In this document: in pieces, positions 15,901 to 24,415 of the stretch
Layout: each line of letters opens with the position of its first letter
Position numbering within the stretch: position 1 is the stretch's first letter
NCBI GenBank assembly: GCA_009779405.1
Contig: WREI01000007.1
Coordinates: 1-62,382, forward strand
Source of the DNA: Clostridiales bacterium
GTDB lineage: Bacteria; Bacillota; Clostridia; Christensenellales; CAG-138
DNA length: 62,382 nt
Reading direction: 5' to 3'
Made by a program: the position numbers and the translations under genes
The notes under the pieces: model-generated
What the model was told of the DNA's origin: nothing
Seen by the model: the letters and a program-made list of their open reading frames with translations, nothing else
Databases searched by the model: none

Positions 15901-16766
15901 AAATCCAGCGTCAGCTGCCGCTCCCGCGGCTCAAATTTGTGCAGGAAGGGGAACACCTCGCTCGGTTGATATAATATATCGTGCTTGCGGCAGAATTGCG
16001 TGAAAATTTGCATCAATTGCGGGTGGTTCGGACTGGTGCATTCATAGGCGTTGCCGTAGGTTTTGATATAGCGCTGCTTCACGCCGGAGAAGTGTTTGTC
16101 CAATTGCGCATAGAAATATTCGCGGTCGCCCTCGCGCAATGTGACGCCGAAGCCGAAACAGACAATGCCACGCACCCCGGCCTGCGTGCAGTATTCCAAG
16201 ATGCCGCGCAGGTTCTCCGCCGTGTCGTTGATAAAGGGCAATATGGGGCTGAGCCAGACGACGGTGGGGATACCCGCGCCGCGCATGGATTCCAATACGC
16301 GCACGCGCTCGGCGGTCGTGGACACGTTCGGTTCAATCACGCGGCAGATATCCTCGTCATAGGTGGTCAGGGTCATTTGCACCACGCAGCGGGTCTTGGC
16401 GTGGAGGGCTTGGAGGACGTCCATATCGCGCAAAATGCGCGCCGACTTGGTGAGCACGGACGCGCCGAAGCCCCGCCGCTCGATGACTTGCAGGCATTGC
16501 CGCGTGACTTGCAACTCCTCCTCCAAATGGAGATAGGGGTCGCACATGGAACCGGTGACGACCATGCAGGGCTTGCGGCGTCGCGCCAACTGTGCGTCCA
16601 GAATGCGCGCGGCGTCGCGTTTGACCTCGATATCCTCGAAATCATGCAAAATCTGATAGCAGTGGCTGCGGCTGTCGCAATAGATGCATCCGTGTGTGCA
16701 GCCGCGGTATACGTTCATCCCGTTCTGCGGGGAGAGTATGGTTTTATAATCGGCAAAATGATGCAT
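15894..16766 (-). CDS. Radical SAM protein, spore-photoproduct-lyase-like family
   Basis: A 290-residue radical SAM enzyme. The 4Fe-4S cluster motif is C23-x3-C27-x2-C30 (GCTHGCIYC), within the opening NVYRGCTHGCIYCDSRS that is typical of the SplB-related (Rv2578c-like) group. The remainder fits a partial TIM barrel (VVTGSMCDPY, VLTKSARILRD, PILPFINDTAENL). True spore photoproduct lyase has extra conserved cysteines and a different C-terminus, so DNA repair is not assured; family members are mostly uncharacterised. The stop codon is inside a repeat arm. The gene is transcribed toward the AlbA_2 operon. Confidence 0.85.
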   Translation of the reverse strand: MHHFADYKTILSPQNGMNVYRGCTHGCIYCDSRSHCYQILHDFEDIEVKRDAARILDAQLARRRKPCMVVTGSMCDPYLHLEEELQVTRQCLQVIERRGFGASVLTKSARILRDMDVLQALHAKTRCVVQMTLTTYDEDICRVIEPNVSTTAERVRVLESMRGAGIPTVVWLSPILPFINDTAENLRGILEYCTQAGVRGIVCFGFGVTLREGDREYFYAQLDKHFSGVKQRYIKTYGNAYECTSPNHPQLMQIFTQFCRKHDILYQPSEVFPFLHKFEPRERQLTLDFQ

Positions 16767-16836
16767 GGGGTATTATACAACATTGGAGGGTCATATGTAT
16801 TATGAATTTTCGCGGTTCTGCACATCCATTTTGTCC

Positions 16837-16984
16837 GCATGGATTGCTTCGTCGTGGGGCGGTTCCAATAAGCCTAACTCTGCTCCTCGCAATGACGGCA
16901 CGCCGAATCCGACTGCATATACCCGTCATTGCGAGGAGCGGAATAAAGCTTATTCCCAAAACTTCACGACGAAACAATCCATGC
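16837..16984. repeat. Long interrupted palindrome, CGTCATTGCGAGGAG type
   Basis: Two arms of 62 nt (16837-16898 and 16923-16984) face each other across 24 nt. Arm ends are well conserved (GCATGGATTGCTTCGTCG outside, CTCCTCGCAATGACGG inside), while the middles have diverged with frequent mismatches. From memory, repeats with this end sequence occur in many unrelated bacterial genomes and behave like non-autonomous insertions. It fills most of the 350-bp gap before the YD-repeat gene; nothing else is seen there apart from that gene's ribosome binding site. Confidence 0.8.
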
Positions 16985-17117
16985 AGCAAGTCGGTTTTTG
17001 GGGATACCCCATCGCTTTGCGTAAAAAACGTATCAATAACGGAAATTATGACATAATCCCTTGCGCACACGTTCACCGCATCCTATACTGATTCCATTTT
17101 CCGGCGGAGGAGTTTTT

Positions 17118-18368
17118 ATGCAGCCAAAACATAAACGCATCGCCATATGGGTGAGCATTGCCCTCGCCTTTGCGGCAGTCTGCGTCTACCTGTTCCTGGG
17201 CCTGGGCCTGATTGTTTATATGGGCTCGGAGTTGCAGGCGCGCCTTACCGATTGCGCGGCGCTTCCGACTGCTCCCGCTGAGACGCCCATTGCCACCCAG
17301 CCCACCCCCGCGCCGCTATATGCGCACGCGCGCCCCGCACCCTATATGGGCCTGCAGGCCGATACGTGGGAAGAAAATGTATATAGCGAGGATGAGCGCT
17401 TTCTTCATGCGGAACGGCATCATAGTGGTTATATGGATTCTTGCACGATTCGCAATTGTACTTATAATGCGCAGGGGTTTTTGCTGGAAACCTTATGGCT
17501 TGACCACGACGGGAAGCTGCGCTCCCGCGAGGAATACACGCGCCGCGAAGACGGGCGGCCCTTGCAGCGTATTTATCAATATGAGGATGGGTCGATTGAG
17601 CAAAAGAGATGGGAGTATGATGAAAACGGGAACGAAATCCGCTGCATTCTCTCGGGAGCTTTGGAAGAAATCGAAAAGAGCCACAAGGAATATGACGAAA
17701 ACGGGTGTTTGATTCGATCAATATATATAGACAAAACGGATATAGACAAATTTGAAGTATCCACATTCGAGTACAACCCCATAGAGGATTGGGAAATCGA
17801 AGTATGGTCGTGGGACGGCGGAGAAGAGTGGGAAAAATGCGTTTACGAGCGCGATTCGGAGGGGCGCGTTACCCGCGCAACTTATTTCTCGCGCGATGCA
17901 GCGGGCGAGGAGTTTATGACAGAATATGCTGTCCACGCCTACAACAAACAGGGGAACGAAATCCTGTATGCATGTTATACCGCCAACGGAGAACTGTTCA
18001 TACAAAAAGAGAGCATATATGATGCGGACGGGCAAACCTTGTTGAAAACGACGTACCATGAAATCGAGGACAACTACAGAATTACCAACCTGTACGAAAA
18101 CGGCAACATCATGCGATCCACCACCGAATGGGATGGCGGCATGTGGGAGCACATCCATATGTATAATGCCGACGGGAACGAAATACTGGTAGCCGAGTTT
18201 CGGGACGGCGTGCTGTCTGTCCTGACCACCCGAACCTATCACAGCAGCGGCGTTTCCTCTGTGTGGCTGTATTATGACGAAAACGGAGAACTCCGCTCGG
18301 CAGAGCGTGAGGAACAGGATTCGGAGGGCAGAACCCTGCGAAGGATTCGCTATGAAAACCCTGCGTGA
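17118..18368 (+). CDS. Membrane-anchored YD-repeat-like protein
   Basis: A 416-residue protein. The ATG at 17118 follows GGAGGAG and gives a clean N-terminal membrane anchor (KRIAIWVSIALAFAAVCVYLFLGLGL, residues about 6-35); the upstream in-frame ATG adds a polar stretch without a ribosome binding site. After a Pro/Thr-rich linker, the exported part from about residue 110 consists of degenerate repeats with YDENGN, YNAQG, YDADG and YDENGE motifs. These resemble RHS/YD repeats or the YwqK-type antitoxin fold. There is no obvious C-terminal toxin domain. Role unknown; a surface beta-rich structure is likely. Confidence 0.75.
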   Translation: MQPKHKRIAIWVSIALAFAAVCVYLFLGLGLIVYMGSELQARLTDCAALPTAPAETPIATQPTPAPLYAHARPAPYMGLQADTWEENVYSEDERFLHAERHHSGYMDSCTIRNCTYNAQGFLLETLWLDHDGKLRSREEYTRREDGRPLQRIYQYEDGSIEQKRWEYDENGNEIRCILSGALEEIEKSHKEYDENGCLIRSIYIDKTDIDKFEVSTFEYNPIEDWEIEVWSWDGGEEWEKCVYERDSEGRVTRATYFSRDAAGEEFMTEYAVHAYNKQGNEILYACYTANGELFIQKESIYDADGQTLLKTTYHEIEDNYRITNLYENGNIMRSTTEWDGGMWEHIHMYNADGNEILVAEFRDGVLSVLTTRTYHSSGVSSVWLYYDENGELRSAEREEQDSEGRTLRRIRYENPA

Positions 18369-18394
18369 GCGATTATAAGCTTTCAATCCGTGGG

Positions 18395-18413
18395 CAATAG
18401 ACGCAGTCTATTG
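18395..18413. other. Palindrome with GCA triloop at tdk 3' end
   Basis: CAATAGAC-GCA-GTCTATTG. It overlaps the tdk stop codon (18408-18410) and lies between two convergent genes. It has no U-tract, so it is called a hairpin rather than a terminator. Confidence 0.6.
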
Positions 18414-18995
18414 GCGCGAGGGCACCACGATGCCCGGCCCCGTTTCACCCGCGAACCAGTGTTTGCGGCAGAGACCTATGTATTTGTCGTCCGCGCCGAG
18501 CACCACCTGCTCGCCCACGCGGGTCATGCGGCCTGAGCCGTCGAGACGCGCGTTGTGGGTCGCCTTCTTGCCGCACCAGCAAATGGTTTTGACCTCCTCA
18601 ATCGCGTCCGCGTGGCGCAGAAGGGCGTCGCTGCCCGCAAAGAGCTTGCCCTGAAAATCGGTTTTCAGGCCATAGCAAATGACGGGCGTATCGTGTACAT
18701 CCACAATCTCCACCAGCCGCTCCACCTGTGCCTCGCTCAAAAACTGCGCCTCGTCCACAATGATGCAGTCATATGCCCCCCCGGCGATGGCCGCCATATC
18801 CAACTCCTCAAACAGCACGCATAGCTGCTCTAAGCCCGAGCGCGAGCGTATCACCCGCGCCCCGTCGCGCACATCGACCGAGGGCTTCGCGAGCAGCGGC
18901 GCCTTTTGCCGTTCCGCGTAATTATAGTGCACCATAATGGCGTTTGCCGTCTTGCTGGACCCCATCGCCCCATAGCGGAAATACAGTTTTGCCAT
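18408..18995 (-). CDS. tdk: Thymidine kinase
   Basis: A TK1-type thymidine kinase of 195 residues (thymidine plus ATP to dTMP) in the pyrimidine salvage pathway. Visible features are the P-loop GAMGSSKT (9-16), the Walker B/catalytic DEAQF (81-85), and a zinc site from C139, C141, C176 and H179. Length is normal. It is the last gene of a minus-strand run that begins near proC, and its stop codon sits inside a small palindrome. Confidence 0.96.
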   Translation of the reverse strand: MAKLYFRYGAMGSSKTANAIMVHYNYAERQKAPLLAKPSVDVRDGARVIRSRSGLEQLCVLFEELDMAAIAGGAYDCIIVDEAQFLSEAQVERLVEIVDVHDTPVICYGLKTDFQGKLFAGSDALLRHADAIEEVKTICWCGKKATHNARLDGSGRMTRVGEQVVLGADDKYIGLCRKHWFAGETGPGIVVPSRQ

Positions 18996-19083
18996 GCGCC
19001 ACCTCCGAAGTTTTATTTGCGCTCCCCCGCGGGAGTTATCTGTATTATAGCGGAAAAGCGGCGCGGGGGAAAGGGTTCCGCGC

Positions 19084-19644
19084 CTATATGTCGTTCACGC
19101 CCCGGACAAACCCCGCCACGGCGCGCATTGCGTCCACAGAGTCCGTTAAATCGCCGTTAATACTGGACTTCCCGTATTCTTTTGCCGCCAAAAACAATGT
19201 GTCGGGTGGCATGCCGTCTTCCACATGATATTGGAACGCCTGCAAAAAGTTTTCTTTGCCCGTATTGGAGACGACGATAAACTTCTTTTTGACTTGCAGA
19301 TACGCATCCAGCTTTTCGGGCGCGTTTTGGAAAAAGCACTGGCTACGCTCATTGAACGCGAAGAAATGTGCGCAAGGATAGTCGCAATAATTGGGGACGA
19401 TATAGATGGCCAAATCCGCCGTGCAAATGGCTTTGTATATGCCGATCAAATTATCCCCGGCATAGGGGCAGGCCGTGTTTTCGCGGAAGCATTCATAATC
19501 GCATTTTCCGCAGGGCGCTATTTCCATATCGTGCATTTCCGACAAAGAAAGCACGTGTCCCGCCAACGCCGCACAGACAACCTGCGCAATCCCGTGACAA
19601 TTGCCGTTTTTTCGCCCGCTGAAATTCAGAATGGTGATACGCAT
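19084..19644 (-). CDS. Flavodoxin-fold NAD(P)H-dependent oxidoreductase
   Basis: A 186-residue protein of the NADPH-dependent FMN reductase type. The N-terminus ITILNFSGRKNGNCHGIAQ matches the phosphate-binding loop of this fold. A cysteine-rich stretch CGKCDYECF...CPY (about 47-60) is typical of iron-sulfur flavoprotein relatives. The start overlaps the end of the methyltransferase gene by 19 bp, so the two are translationally linked. The substrate cannot be inferred. Confidence 0.8.
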   Translation of the reverse strand: MRITILNFSGRKNGNCHGIAQVVCAALAGHVLSLSEMHDMEIAPCGKCDYECFRENTACPYAGDNLIGIYKAICTADLAIYIVPNYCDYPCAHFFAFNERSQCFFQNAPEKLDAYLQVKKKFIVVSNTGKENFLQAFQYHVEDGMPPDTLFLAAKEYGKSSINGDLTDSVDAMRAVAGFVRGVNDI

Positions 19645-20411
19645 AGAAAAGTCCCCACCTCCTGCGGAATATGTATCGCACCGTCCCGCTTTCGGATGCC
19701 CTCAAAATAATCATAAAATGCTTGATAATCAAAATCAGGGTTGTCGGCGAAGCTGATCGTCGATTGCAGCCAGTCCATCAAATCCTGCGTTTCGCTTATG
19801 GATAGGTTATCCGCATAGTCCCTGCGCTGCACATTGGAAAAGTATTCGCCCAGCAGGGCCGCGCCGTTTTGCAGGGAGAATTTGAAATTTTGCCCGAACG
19901 CGCCTGTATTCGGAGCGAGACGTTGCAGCACGTCGCGCATATAGCCATGCAAACCGCCGTTGCCGACCGTGCTTGCGTAAAACTTACCGCCGTGTTTCAG
20001 CACGCGCCGCACTTCCGACAAGGCAAGTGACAGATCGGACACATGATAGAGCATATGGTTGGCGATTACAAAGTCAAAGCTTGCGTCGGGAAAGGGGAGG
20101 GCCTGAATATCTGCCTGCCGAAAGGAAAACGCCGGGCAGTGGCCGAGCTTTTCGTGCGCGGTCGAGAGCATGCCCTCCGAAATATCGGTCAGCGTGATGT
20201 AACAATTATCGGGCAAACGCCTGCCTTCCCACAGACTGCCGTTGCCGCAACCCAGTTCGAGAATACGGCAGTGCGGAAAGAACGCATATTGTTCCCACAG
20301 CCACGCGGCAAAGGGTTGCCTGTTTGTGCTGTGTTTGGCATACAGGCGCATCCGCGCGGAGAGGTTTTTGTCGTCGGCGTATTGCTGCGCCACTTGTTCT
20401 TTTACATCCAT
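19626..20411 (-). CDS. Class I SAM-dependent methyltransferase
   Basis: A 261-residue methyltransferase. Motif I ILELGCGNGSLWEG (about 50-63) binds S-adenosylmethionine. Motif II is ADIQALPFPDASFDFVIANHMLYHV, quoted here as the region about 99-123, and RRVLKHGGKFYAST follows. The C-terminal 100 residues are likely for substrate recognition. The start has GGAG close upstream. It lies between the 119-residue protein and the flavodoxin-like gene in a tight minus-strand cluster. Substrate unknown; a small molecule is as likely as a macromolecule. Confidence 0.85.
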   Translation of the reverse strand: MDVKEQVAQQYADDKNLSARMRLYAKHSTNRQPFAAWLWEQYAFFPHCRILELGCGNGSLWEGRRLPDNCYITLTDISEGMLSTAHEKLGHCPAFSFRQADIQALPFPDASFDFVIANHMLYHVSDLSLALSEVRRVLKHGGKFYASTVGNGGLHGYMRDVLQRLAPNTGAFGQNFKFSLQNGAALLGEYFSNVQRRDYADNLSISETQDLMDWLQSTISFADNPDFDYQAFYDYFEGIRKRDGAIHIPQEVGTFLCVSPF

Positions 20412-20430
20412 TTACTCCGCCCCCGCTATC

Positions 20431-20790
20431 TTACTTCGGCGCTGTCTCATTCTCAAACTTTCGCACCACTTTAATTTTTCCGATTATATTTTCGTTGAAC
20501 TCCGGCAGGCTTTCTGACAGTATCCAATATTCCCGATGACAACTTGTTCCGACGGTATGCACCTCGAATTGTTGGAGGTACGCATCACGCACTTCAAATT
20601 CCAATACATAGCCGACATACCCGGAGAACGCGTCTTTTGCGTTCCATTCGCGGGCTATCTGCGCGGCATATTCCCTGTTCAGCACAGGATAGAATATGGG
20701 CTGCCAATCCAACCGGGGCGGGAACGCCCTGTATCCGCTTTTCGCTATCAGATCCAATTCCTTTTGTCCTACGGGACGGTATAACTTCAT
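20431..20790 (-). CDS. Small conserved protein (ADP-ribosylation/crystallin J1-annotated family)
   Basis: A 119-residue protein starting MKLYRPVGQKELDLIAKSGY. From memory this opening, with AFPPRLDWQPIFYPVLN, matches a family often labelled ADP-ribosylation/crystallin J1 in databases, although no activity has been shown to my knowledge. The first half looks like a small mixed alpha/beta domain; ESLPEFNENIIGKIKV near the end is characteristic. The ATG follows AAAGGAAG. It lies between DUF3626 and methyltransferase genes, all in the same direction with short gaps. Confidence 0.7.
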   Translation of the reverse strand: MKLYRPVGQKELDLIAKSGYRAFPPRLDWQPIFYPVLNREYAAQIAREWNAKDAFSGYVGYVLEFEVRDAYLQQFEVHTVGTSCHREYWILSESLPEFNENIIGKIKVVRKFENETAPK

Positions 20791-20805
20791 TTCTTTCTAC
20801 TTCCT

Positions 20806-21846
20806 TTATCCAAAATACGCAAGCGTATGCCACAGCTGCTTGCAATACTGAAAGAGCTCCCCGGCAGTCCCCACATCGCTCCATGCTTCGGGGTGCAGCA
20901 TGCTGTCACGAGAGGCTTCGCCAAGTAGCGCGGCATTCATTACGCCACAGCCATTACCAAATAATGCGTCAATCTTTCGCGCCAAGACGGGAATCCTCGG
21001 CCCGCGAAACAAATCGCCGATATCCGCAAGTGCGAGTTGTCTCTGGGGTATCCACCGGAGGGCGATTCCAAACTTGTCGCAGAGTCGTGCCGCCTGTGCC
21101 GCGTAATCGGTCGTCATAAAGGACTCATCCATATAGAAGCTGTCCACATCCTCGTCCAAGCGTATATCGCCGTGGATATGCGTTTCGATGCAAAAATCCA
21201 GATTCCGGCCCAATCTTTGGCTCTCGCTGTGCGGATGCAACAGGATTGCGATGGCTTCTTCCTCAAAGGAAACGGCCCGGTTCAGCATGCGCCTGTTTTC
21301 CCGCACATCGTCCAGCAATTCCGCCACAATACACGCAAAGCTATCGCTTGTGCACAGCGCGGTCGGATGGGAGGAACTGTCTCCGTAGGCAAAGGTACAT
21401 CTGTCGATGATGGAGCGCTTCAAGATAAAATGGCAGGCGCCGAAGCGGGCGGACGCGCCGTCTATATAGTGAAACAGGTTCAGCGCGCCATATTTGGGGC
21501 GATCCAAGGCATCCGGCGGATAGGCATCGAAAAACAGGCGCTGCTCCCACATATAGCGCTCCCTTCCCTTGCAGGTCGTCAACCCACCGTTCGAGGTGCC
21601 CGTGCGGAACTGCCCGTGGTATAGCCCCTGCTCCAAGAGGTTTTCCAGTACGGTCTTTCCGTTATTCGTCAGGCGGTCGGGGTGAAAATTGACGGTGACG
21701 TCGCAGAACCGGAGCCGGTCTATCAAAGCCTGCGCGTCAACATGCAGCGGCTCACAAACCTGTTGCACATGGGCAAGGTATTCCGCGTCCCTGGCTTTTG
21801 CGTATGCCCTAACCGCGCTGAGGGCGGTCTGCTGATAGTCGAACAA
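20806..21846 (-). CDS. DUF3626 family protein
   Basis: A 346-residue protein. The core VTVNFHPDRL, QFRTGTSNGGLT, RPKYGALNLFHYIDGASARFG (about 120-140) and CTFAYGDSS match the DUF3626 family as I remember it. Conserved His, Asp and Arg residues suggest an enzyme, but no function is established. The start is TTG at 21844-21846, two bases after the proC stop codon, with GGGGAG in the end of proC 6 nt upstream; no better start exists. It therefore appears translationally coupled to proC. Confidence 0.8.
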   Translation of the reverse strand: MFDYQQTALSAVRAYAKARDAEYLAHVQQVCEPLHVDAQALIDRLRFCDVTVNFHPDRLTNNGKTVLENLLEQGLYHGQFRTGTSNGGLTTCKGRERYMWEQRLFFDAYPPDALDRPKYGALNLFHYIDGASARFGACHFILKRSIIDRCTFAYGDSSSHPTALCTSDSFACIVAELLDDVRENRRMLNRAVSFEEEAIAILLHPHSESQRLGRNLDFCIETHIHGDIRLDEDVDSFYMDESFMTTDYAAQAARLCDKFGIALRWIPQRQLALADIGDLFRGPRIPVLARKIDALFGNGCGVMNAALLGEASRDSMLHPEAWSDVGTAGELFQYCKQLWHTLAYFG

Positions 21847-21848
21847 TG

Positions 21849-22613
21849 CTATCTCCCCTCCGCCTTATCCAGCGCATCCTGCAGAGCTTTCGCAAAAACC
21901 GCTTCCAACCGCGCGCGCTCCATTGCCGCAATCCCCCGCTCCGTGATGCCGCCGGGGGTGGCCACCTTTTTGTGGGTCGCCGCGAAATCCGTTTCGCGCA
22001 GGGCGTCCGTGAAGATACTGCGCACGATCTCCTCCGCGCTCTCTGCGTTGCCGAACATCGCCGCGCCCGCCCGCGAGAAGGCATCCAGCACATAGGCGGC
22101 AAAGCCCAGCCCGGAAGAGCCGAGGACGGTCACCTTTTCCAAGTCCGTCTCGGGTACGTATATTTCACGGCCCAGCAGGGGCAATATTTTCTGGCAGGCT
22201 GTTCTGTCCCCGGGCAGAGTGTCCTCCGCTATGCCGATCACGCCCCGGCCCTGCGCCGCCGACAGGGAGGGGATGGCGCGGACGATGTGATAGCCGGGCA
22301 GCAGCGCGCGCTGCTCAGCGGCAGTCACGCCCGCGAGGAAGCTGACAAGCAGAGCTTGTCCCTTTGTCGCAATCATACGCGGCGCAATCTGCACCAGGGC
22401 AGCTTTGCGCACGGCCAGCAGTACCACCTCGCAGTCTGTGCAGGGCAAATCCGCGTTTGTCGTCGCGCGGACGCCATAGCGGAGCACGGCCGCCGTTGCC
22501 AGCGCGTCCGTATATTCGCAAACCAAAATATCCCGCGCGGGAATCCCGCCCTGCAGCAGCCCCTGCAATACCGCCGTTCCTAAGTGGCCTAAGCCGATGA
22601 TACCGATTTTCAT
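21849..22613 (-). CDS. proC: Pyrroline-5-carboxylate reductase
   Basis: ProC reduces pyrroline-5-carboxylate to proline using NAD(P)H. The 254-residue protein has the Rossmann opening MKIGIIGLGHLGTAVLQGLL and the C-terminal family signature ATPGGITERGIAAME, where ProC normally reads TPGGTT. The chosen ATG at 22611-22613 has GGAGGA 7 nt upstream; an ATG eight codons earlier has none. Slightly shorter than the usual 265-280 residues. It heads the minus-strand run reaching tdk. A TG-TATACT extended -10 lies at about 22641-22648 but lacks a clear -35. Confidence 0.88.
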   Translation of the reverse strand: MKIGIIGLGHLGTAVLQGLLQGGIPARDILVCEYTDALATAAVLRYGVRATTNADLPCTDCEVVLLAVRKAALVQIAPRMIATKGQALLVSFLAGVTAAEQRALLPGYHIVRAIPSLSAAQGRGVIGIAEDTLPGDRTACQKILPLLGREIYVPETDLEKVTVLGSSGLGFAAYVLDAFSRAGAAMFGNAESAEEIVRSIFTDALRETDFAATHKKVATPGGITERGIAAMERARLEAVFAKALQDALDKAEGR

Positions 22614-22679
22614 GCGCCATTCCTCCTTGATTTGCATAAAAGTATATCAAAATTGTCGGCAAAATGATATAGTAGGAAT

Positions 22680-22774
22680 GTCAATGTTCAACGCGCAATG
22701 GAAACAGGGATACTCGGATTCTCCTTTGATTCAGGGTGCATACATTGCGCATTGTGCGCTGTGCATTGAACATT
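22680..22774. repeat. Heptamer-array inverted repeat, CATTGNN flavour
   Basis: Left arm 22680-22700 and right arm 22742-22774 are inverted complements (left TCAATGTTCAACGCGCAATG; right made of CATTGNN-type units). The 41-nt centre is not palindromic. It lies between divergent genes, proC and a small membrane protein, and could be transcribed from either side. Confidence 0.75.
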
Positions 22775-22807
22775 AATTTCCTTCCCCATTGCCCGAAAGG
22801 AACGTGT

Positions 22808-23425
22808 ATGCCCAAAAAGAAGCGACAAATAGACCTGCGCGCGCTGCGCTGGATTTTCGGCTCCGTTTTGGTCGTGGTGCTGGCGATTGCGGCGCCGATC
22901 TTCATAAAGCAATGTGAGAAGCCGCCTGCCGTAGCGCCGCCCGCCTATGCCCCGCTCTTTGCCGCGAATTGGGAGCGGGCCTTTGCGGCGCAGGGCATGG
23001 AATGCCGCGACGGCGAGATCTATGACAGCCGTTACGAGTGCCGCGCGGCGGATATACTAAACGAGACGGACGGCGCACTGCTTACGGCGGGCACGCTCCA
23101 TATCCCCTTTGTGATTTTCGACGGCGCGCCCGATCCCGAGAGCGACGCGGAGTTTGCCCGCTTTTTGCAGGCGGAGAAGAGCCAGAATATCATGGAGCGC
23201 ATGCTTTTGGCCCTCCATACCTTCGCGGATACGGGCGAGACCCCGCCCAGGCCCGCGCCCGCGGCTCTGCTCTATGAGCTCGCCGAGACCATGCGCCGCG
23301 GCACGCCCTATGAATGGACCTGGAACAATCTCCGGTTCAGCGCCGAGCGCAAGACGGATATGGCCGGGAACACGGTGTTGGCGCTTGCGTTTTATGTGAT
23401 TGCGGAAACAGCAGAAGGAGAATAA
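22808..23425 (+). CDS. Membrane-anchored protein of unknown function
   Basis: A 205-residue protein with a basic start (PKKKRQ) and one transmembrane segment at about 15-32 (WIFGSVLVVVLAIAAPIFI), then an exported domain of about 170 residues. The domain has two cysteines near the front and no motif I recognise. The ATG at 22808 follows AAAGGAACGTGT. It ends 4 bp before the folD start and overlaps that gene's ribosome binding site, so the two are probably co-transcribed. Function unassigned. Confidence 0.7.
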   Translation: MPKKKRQIDLRALRWIFGSVLVVVLAIAAPIFIKQCEKPPAVAPPAYAPLFAANWERAFAAQGMECRDGEIYDSRYECRAADILNETDGALLTAGTLHIPFVIFDGAPDPESDAEFARFLQAEKSQNIMERMLLALHTFADTGETPPRPAPAALLYELAETMRRGTPYEWTWNNLRFSAERKTDMAGNTVLALAFYVIAETAEGE

Positions 23426-23429
23426 TAGA

Positions 23430-24311
23430 ATGGAAAACAAAAACAACCAGGCACCCCGCGAACTCCGGGGCAAGCCCGTGGCCGCGCGGATTTGGCGCGA
23501 CTTGCGGGACAGGACCGCCGGGCCGGCGCCGGCGGGCGTTGCGCCCACCCTGGCCGTCGTGCGCGTGGGCGCGCAGGAGGACGATTGGGCCTATTTCACC
23601 TCGATTGACAAGGCGTTCACAAAGCACGGATTGGGCGTGACCTTGTGCGAGTTTCCGGCGGATGTGGCGGAGGACGTACTTTGCGATGCGTTCTGCGCAC
23701 TCTCGGCCAACCCCAAACTCCACGGCATACTGCCCCTGCTGCCCTTCCCGTCGCACTTGGACGCGACGAAGATTTTACAGCATATCACCGCGCAAAAGGA
23801 TGTCGACGGCGTGACCGCCGCCAGCCGCGCCTTTGTTTATGACGGCACGGGCAATGGCTTTCCACCCTGCACGGCGGCGGCGGTGATGGAGCTTCTGCGC
23901 CATTATCAAATCCCACTGAAGGGAATGGATGTCACTGTGCTGGGGCGCAGTTCGGTCGTCGGCAGGCCCTTGGCCATGCTCCTGTTGCGCGAGAACGCGA
24001 CGGTCACGATTTGCCATTCGCGCTCCCACCCATGGATGCTGGCGCATACACCCCTCTCCGTGTTCGCCGTCGGCAAACCCGGCGTCGCGGCGGATATAGA
24101 ACTGCCGCATAAGCCGATTTTAATCGACTGTGCCATCAACGTACTGCCCGATGGGCGCGTGGTGGGCGATTTGTCAGATGCGCAGCGCGAACAAGCGAGC
24201 GCCTATACCCCCGTGCCCGGCGGCGTGGGCGCGGTAACGGTTTCCGTGCTGGCGAAGCATTTGGTGGAGGCGGCGGGGTTTAGTGAAGAGGTAAGAGTGA
24301 ATAGTGAATAG
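23430..24311 (+). CDS. folD: FolD-type methylenetetrahydrofolate dehydrogenase lacking the catalytic lysine
   Basis: A 293-residue FolD homologue. In standard FolD the motif Y-x3-K-x-K provides the lysine needed for cyclohydrolase activity. Here the sequence is Y55-FTS-I59-D-K61, so the catalytic lysine is isoleucine. The Rossmann signature VTVLGRSSVVGRPLA and the C-terminal PGGVGAVT are intact, so NADP binding and dehydrogenase activity look preserved. Inference: mainly a dehydrogenase, with the cyclohydrolase step done elsewhere. The ATG has AGAAGGAG 9 nt upstream. The last residues (VRVNSE and stop) are encoded by the arm of a heptamer element. Confidence 0.88.
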   Translation: MENKNNQAPRELRGKPVAARIWRDLRDRTAGPAPAGVAPTLAVVRVGAQEDDWAYFTSIDKAFTKHGLGVTLCEFPADVAEDVLCDAFCALSANPKLHGILPLLPFPSHLDATKILQHITAQKDVDGVTAASRAFVYDGTGNGFPPCTAAAVMELLRHYQIPLKGMDVTVLGRSSVVGRPLAMLLLRENATVTICHSRSHPWMLAHTPLSVFAVGKPGVAADIELPHKPILIDCAINVLPDGRVVGDLSDAQREQASAYTPVPGGVGAVTVSVLAKHLVEAAGFSEEVRVNSE

Positions 24312-24400
24312 TTGCGGTAGGAATTCCTGTGGAATTCCAAAATTAAATAAAAATACCGCAGGTATTTTCACCATAACTCTTCACTCTTCACTCTTCACTC
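24283..24400. repeat. Heptamer-array inverted repeat, CTCTTCA flavour
   Basis: Left arm 24283-24313 (AGTGAAG, AGTGAAT units) and right arm 24375-24400 (CTCTTCA three times) are inverted complements. The centre carries two small palindromes: GGAATTCC-TGT-GGAATTCC (24320-24338) and AATACC-GCA-GGTATT (24352-24366). The left arm codes the end of folD, and the right arm ends 15 bp before the next start codon. Confidence 0.85.
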
Positions 24401-24415
24401 ATAAACGAGGCAAGT

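Noticed and set aside
15894-16766. Functional spore photoproduct lyase
   Set aside because: Radical SAM motif and family opening are present, but diagnostic extra cysteines and sporulation context are not seen, so only family-level naming is kept.
24283-24400. Tandem repeats as a possible CRISPR array
   Set aside because: Units are only 7 bp, lack unique spacers of constant length, occur as inverted arms, and no cas genes are in the window.
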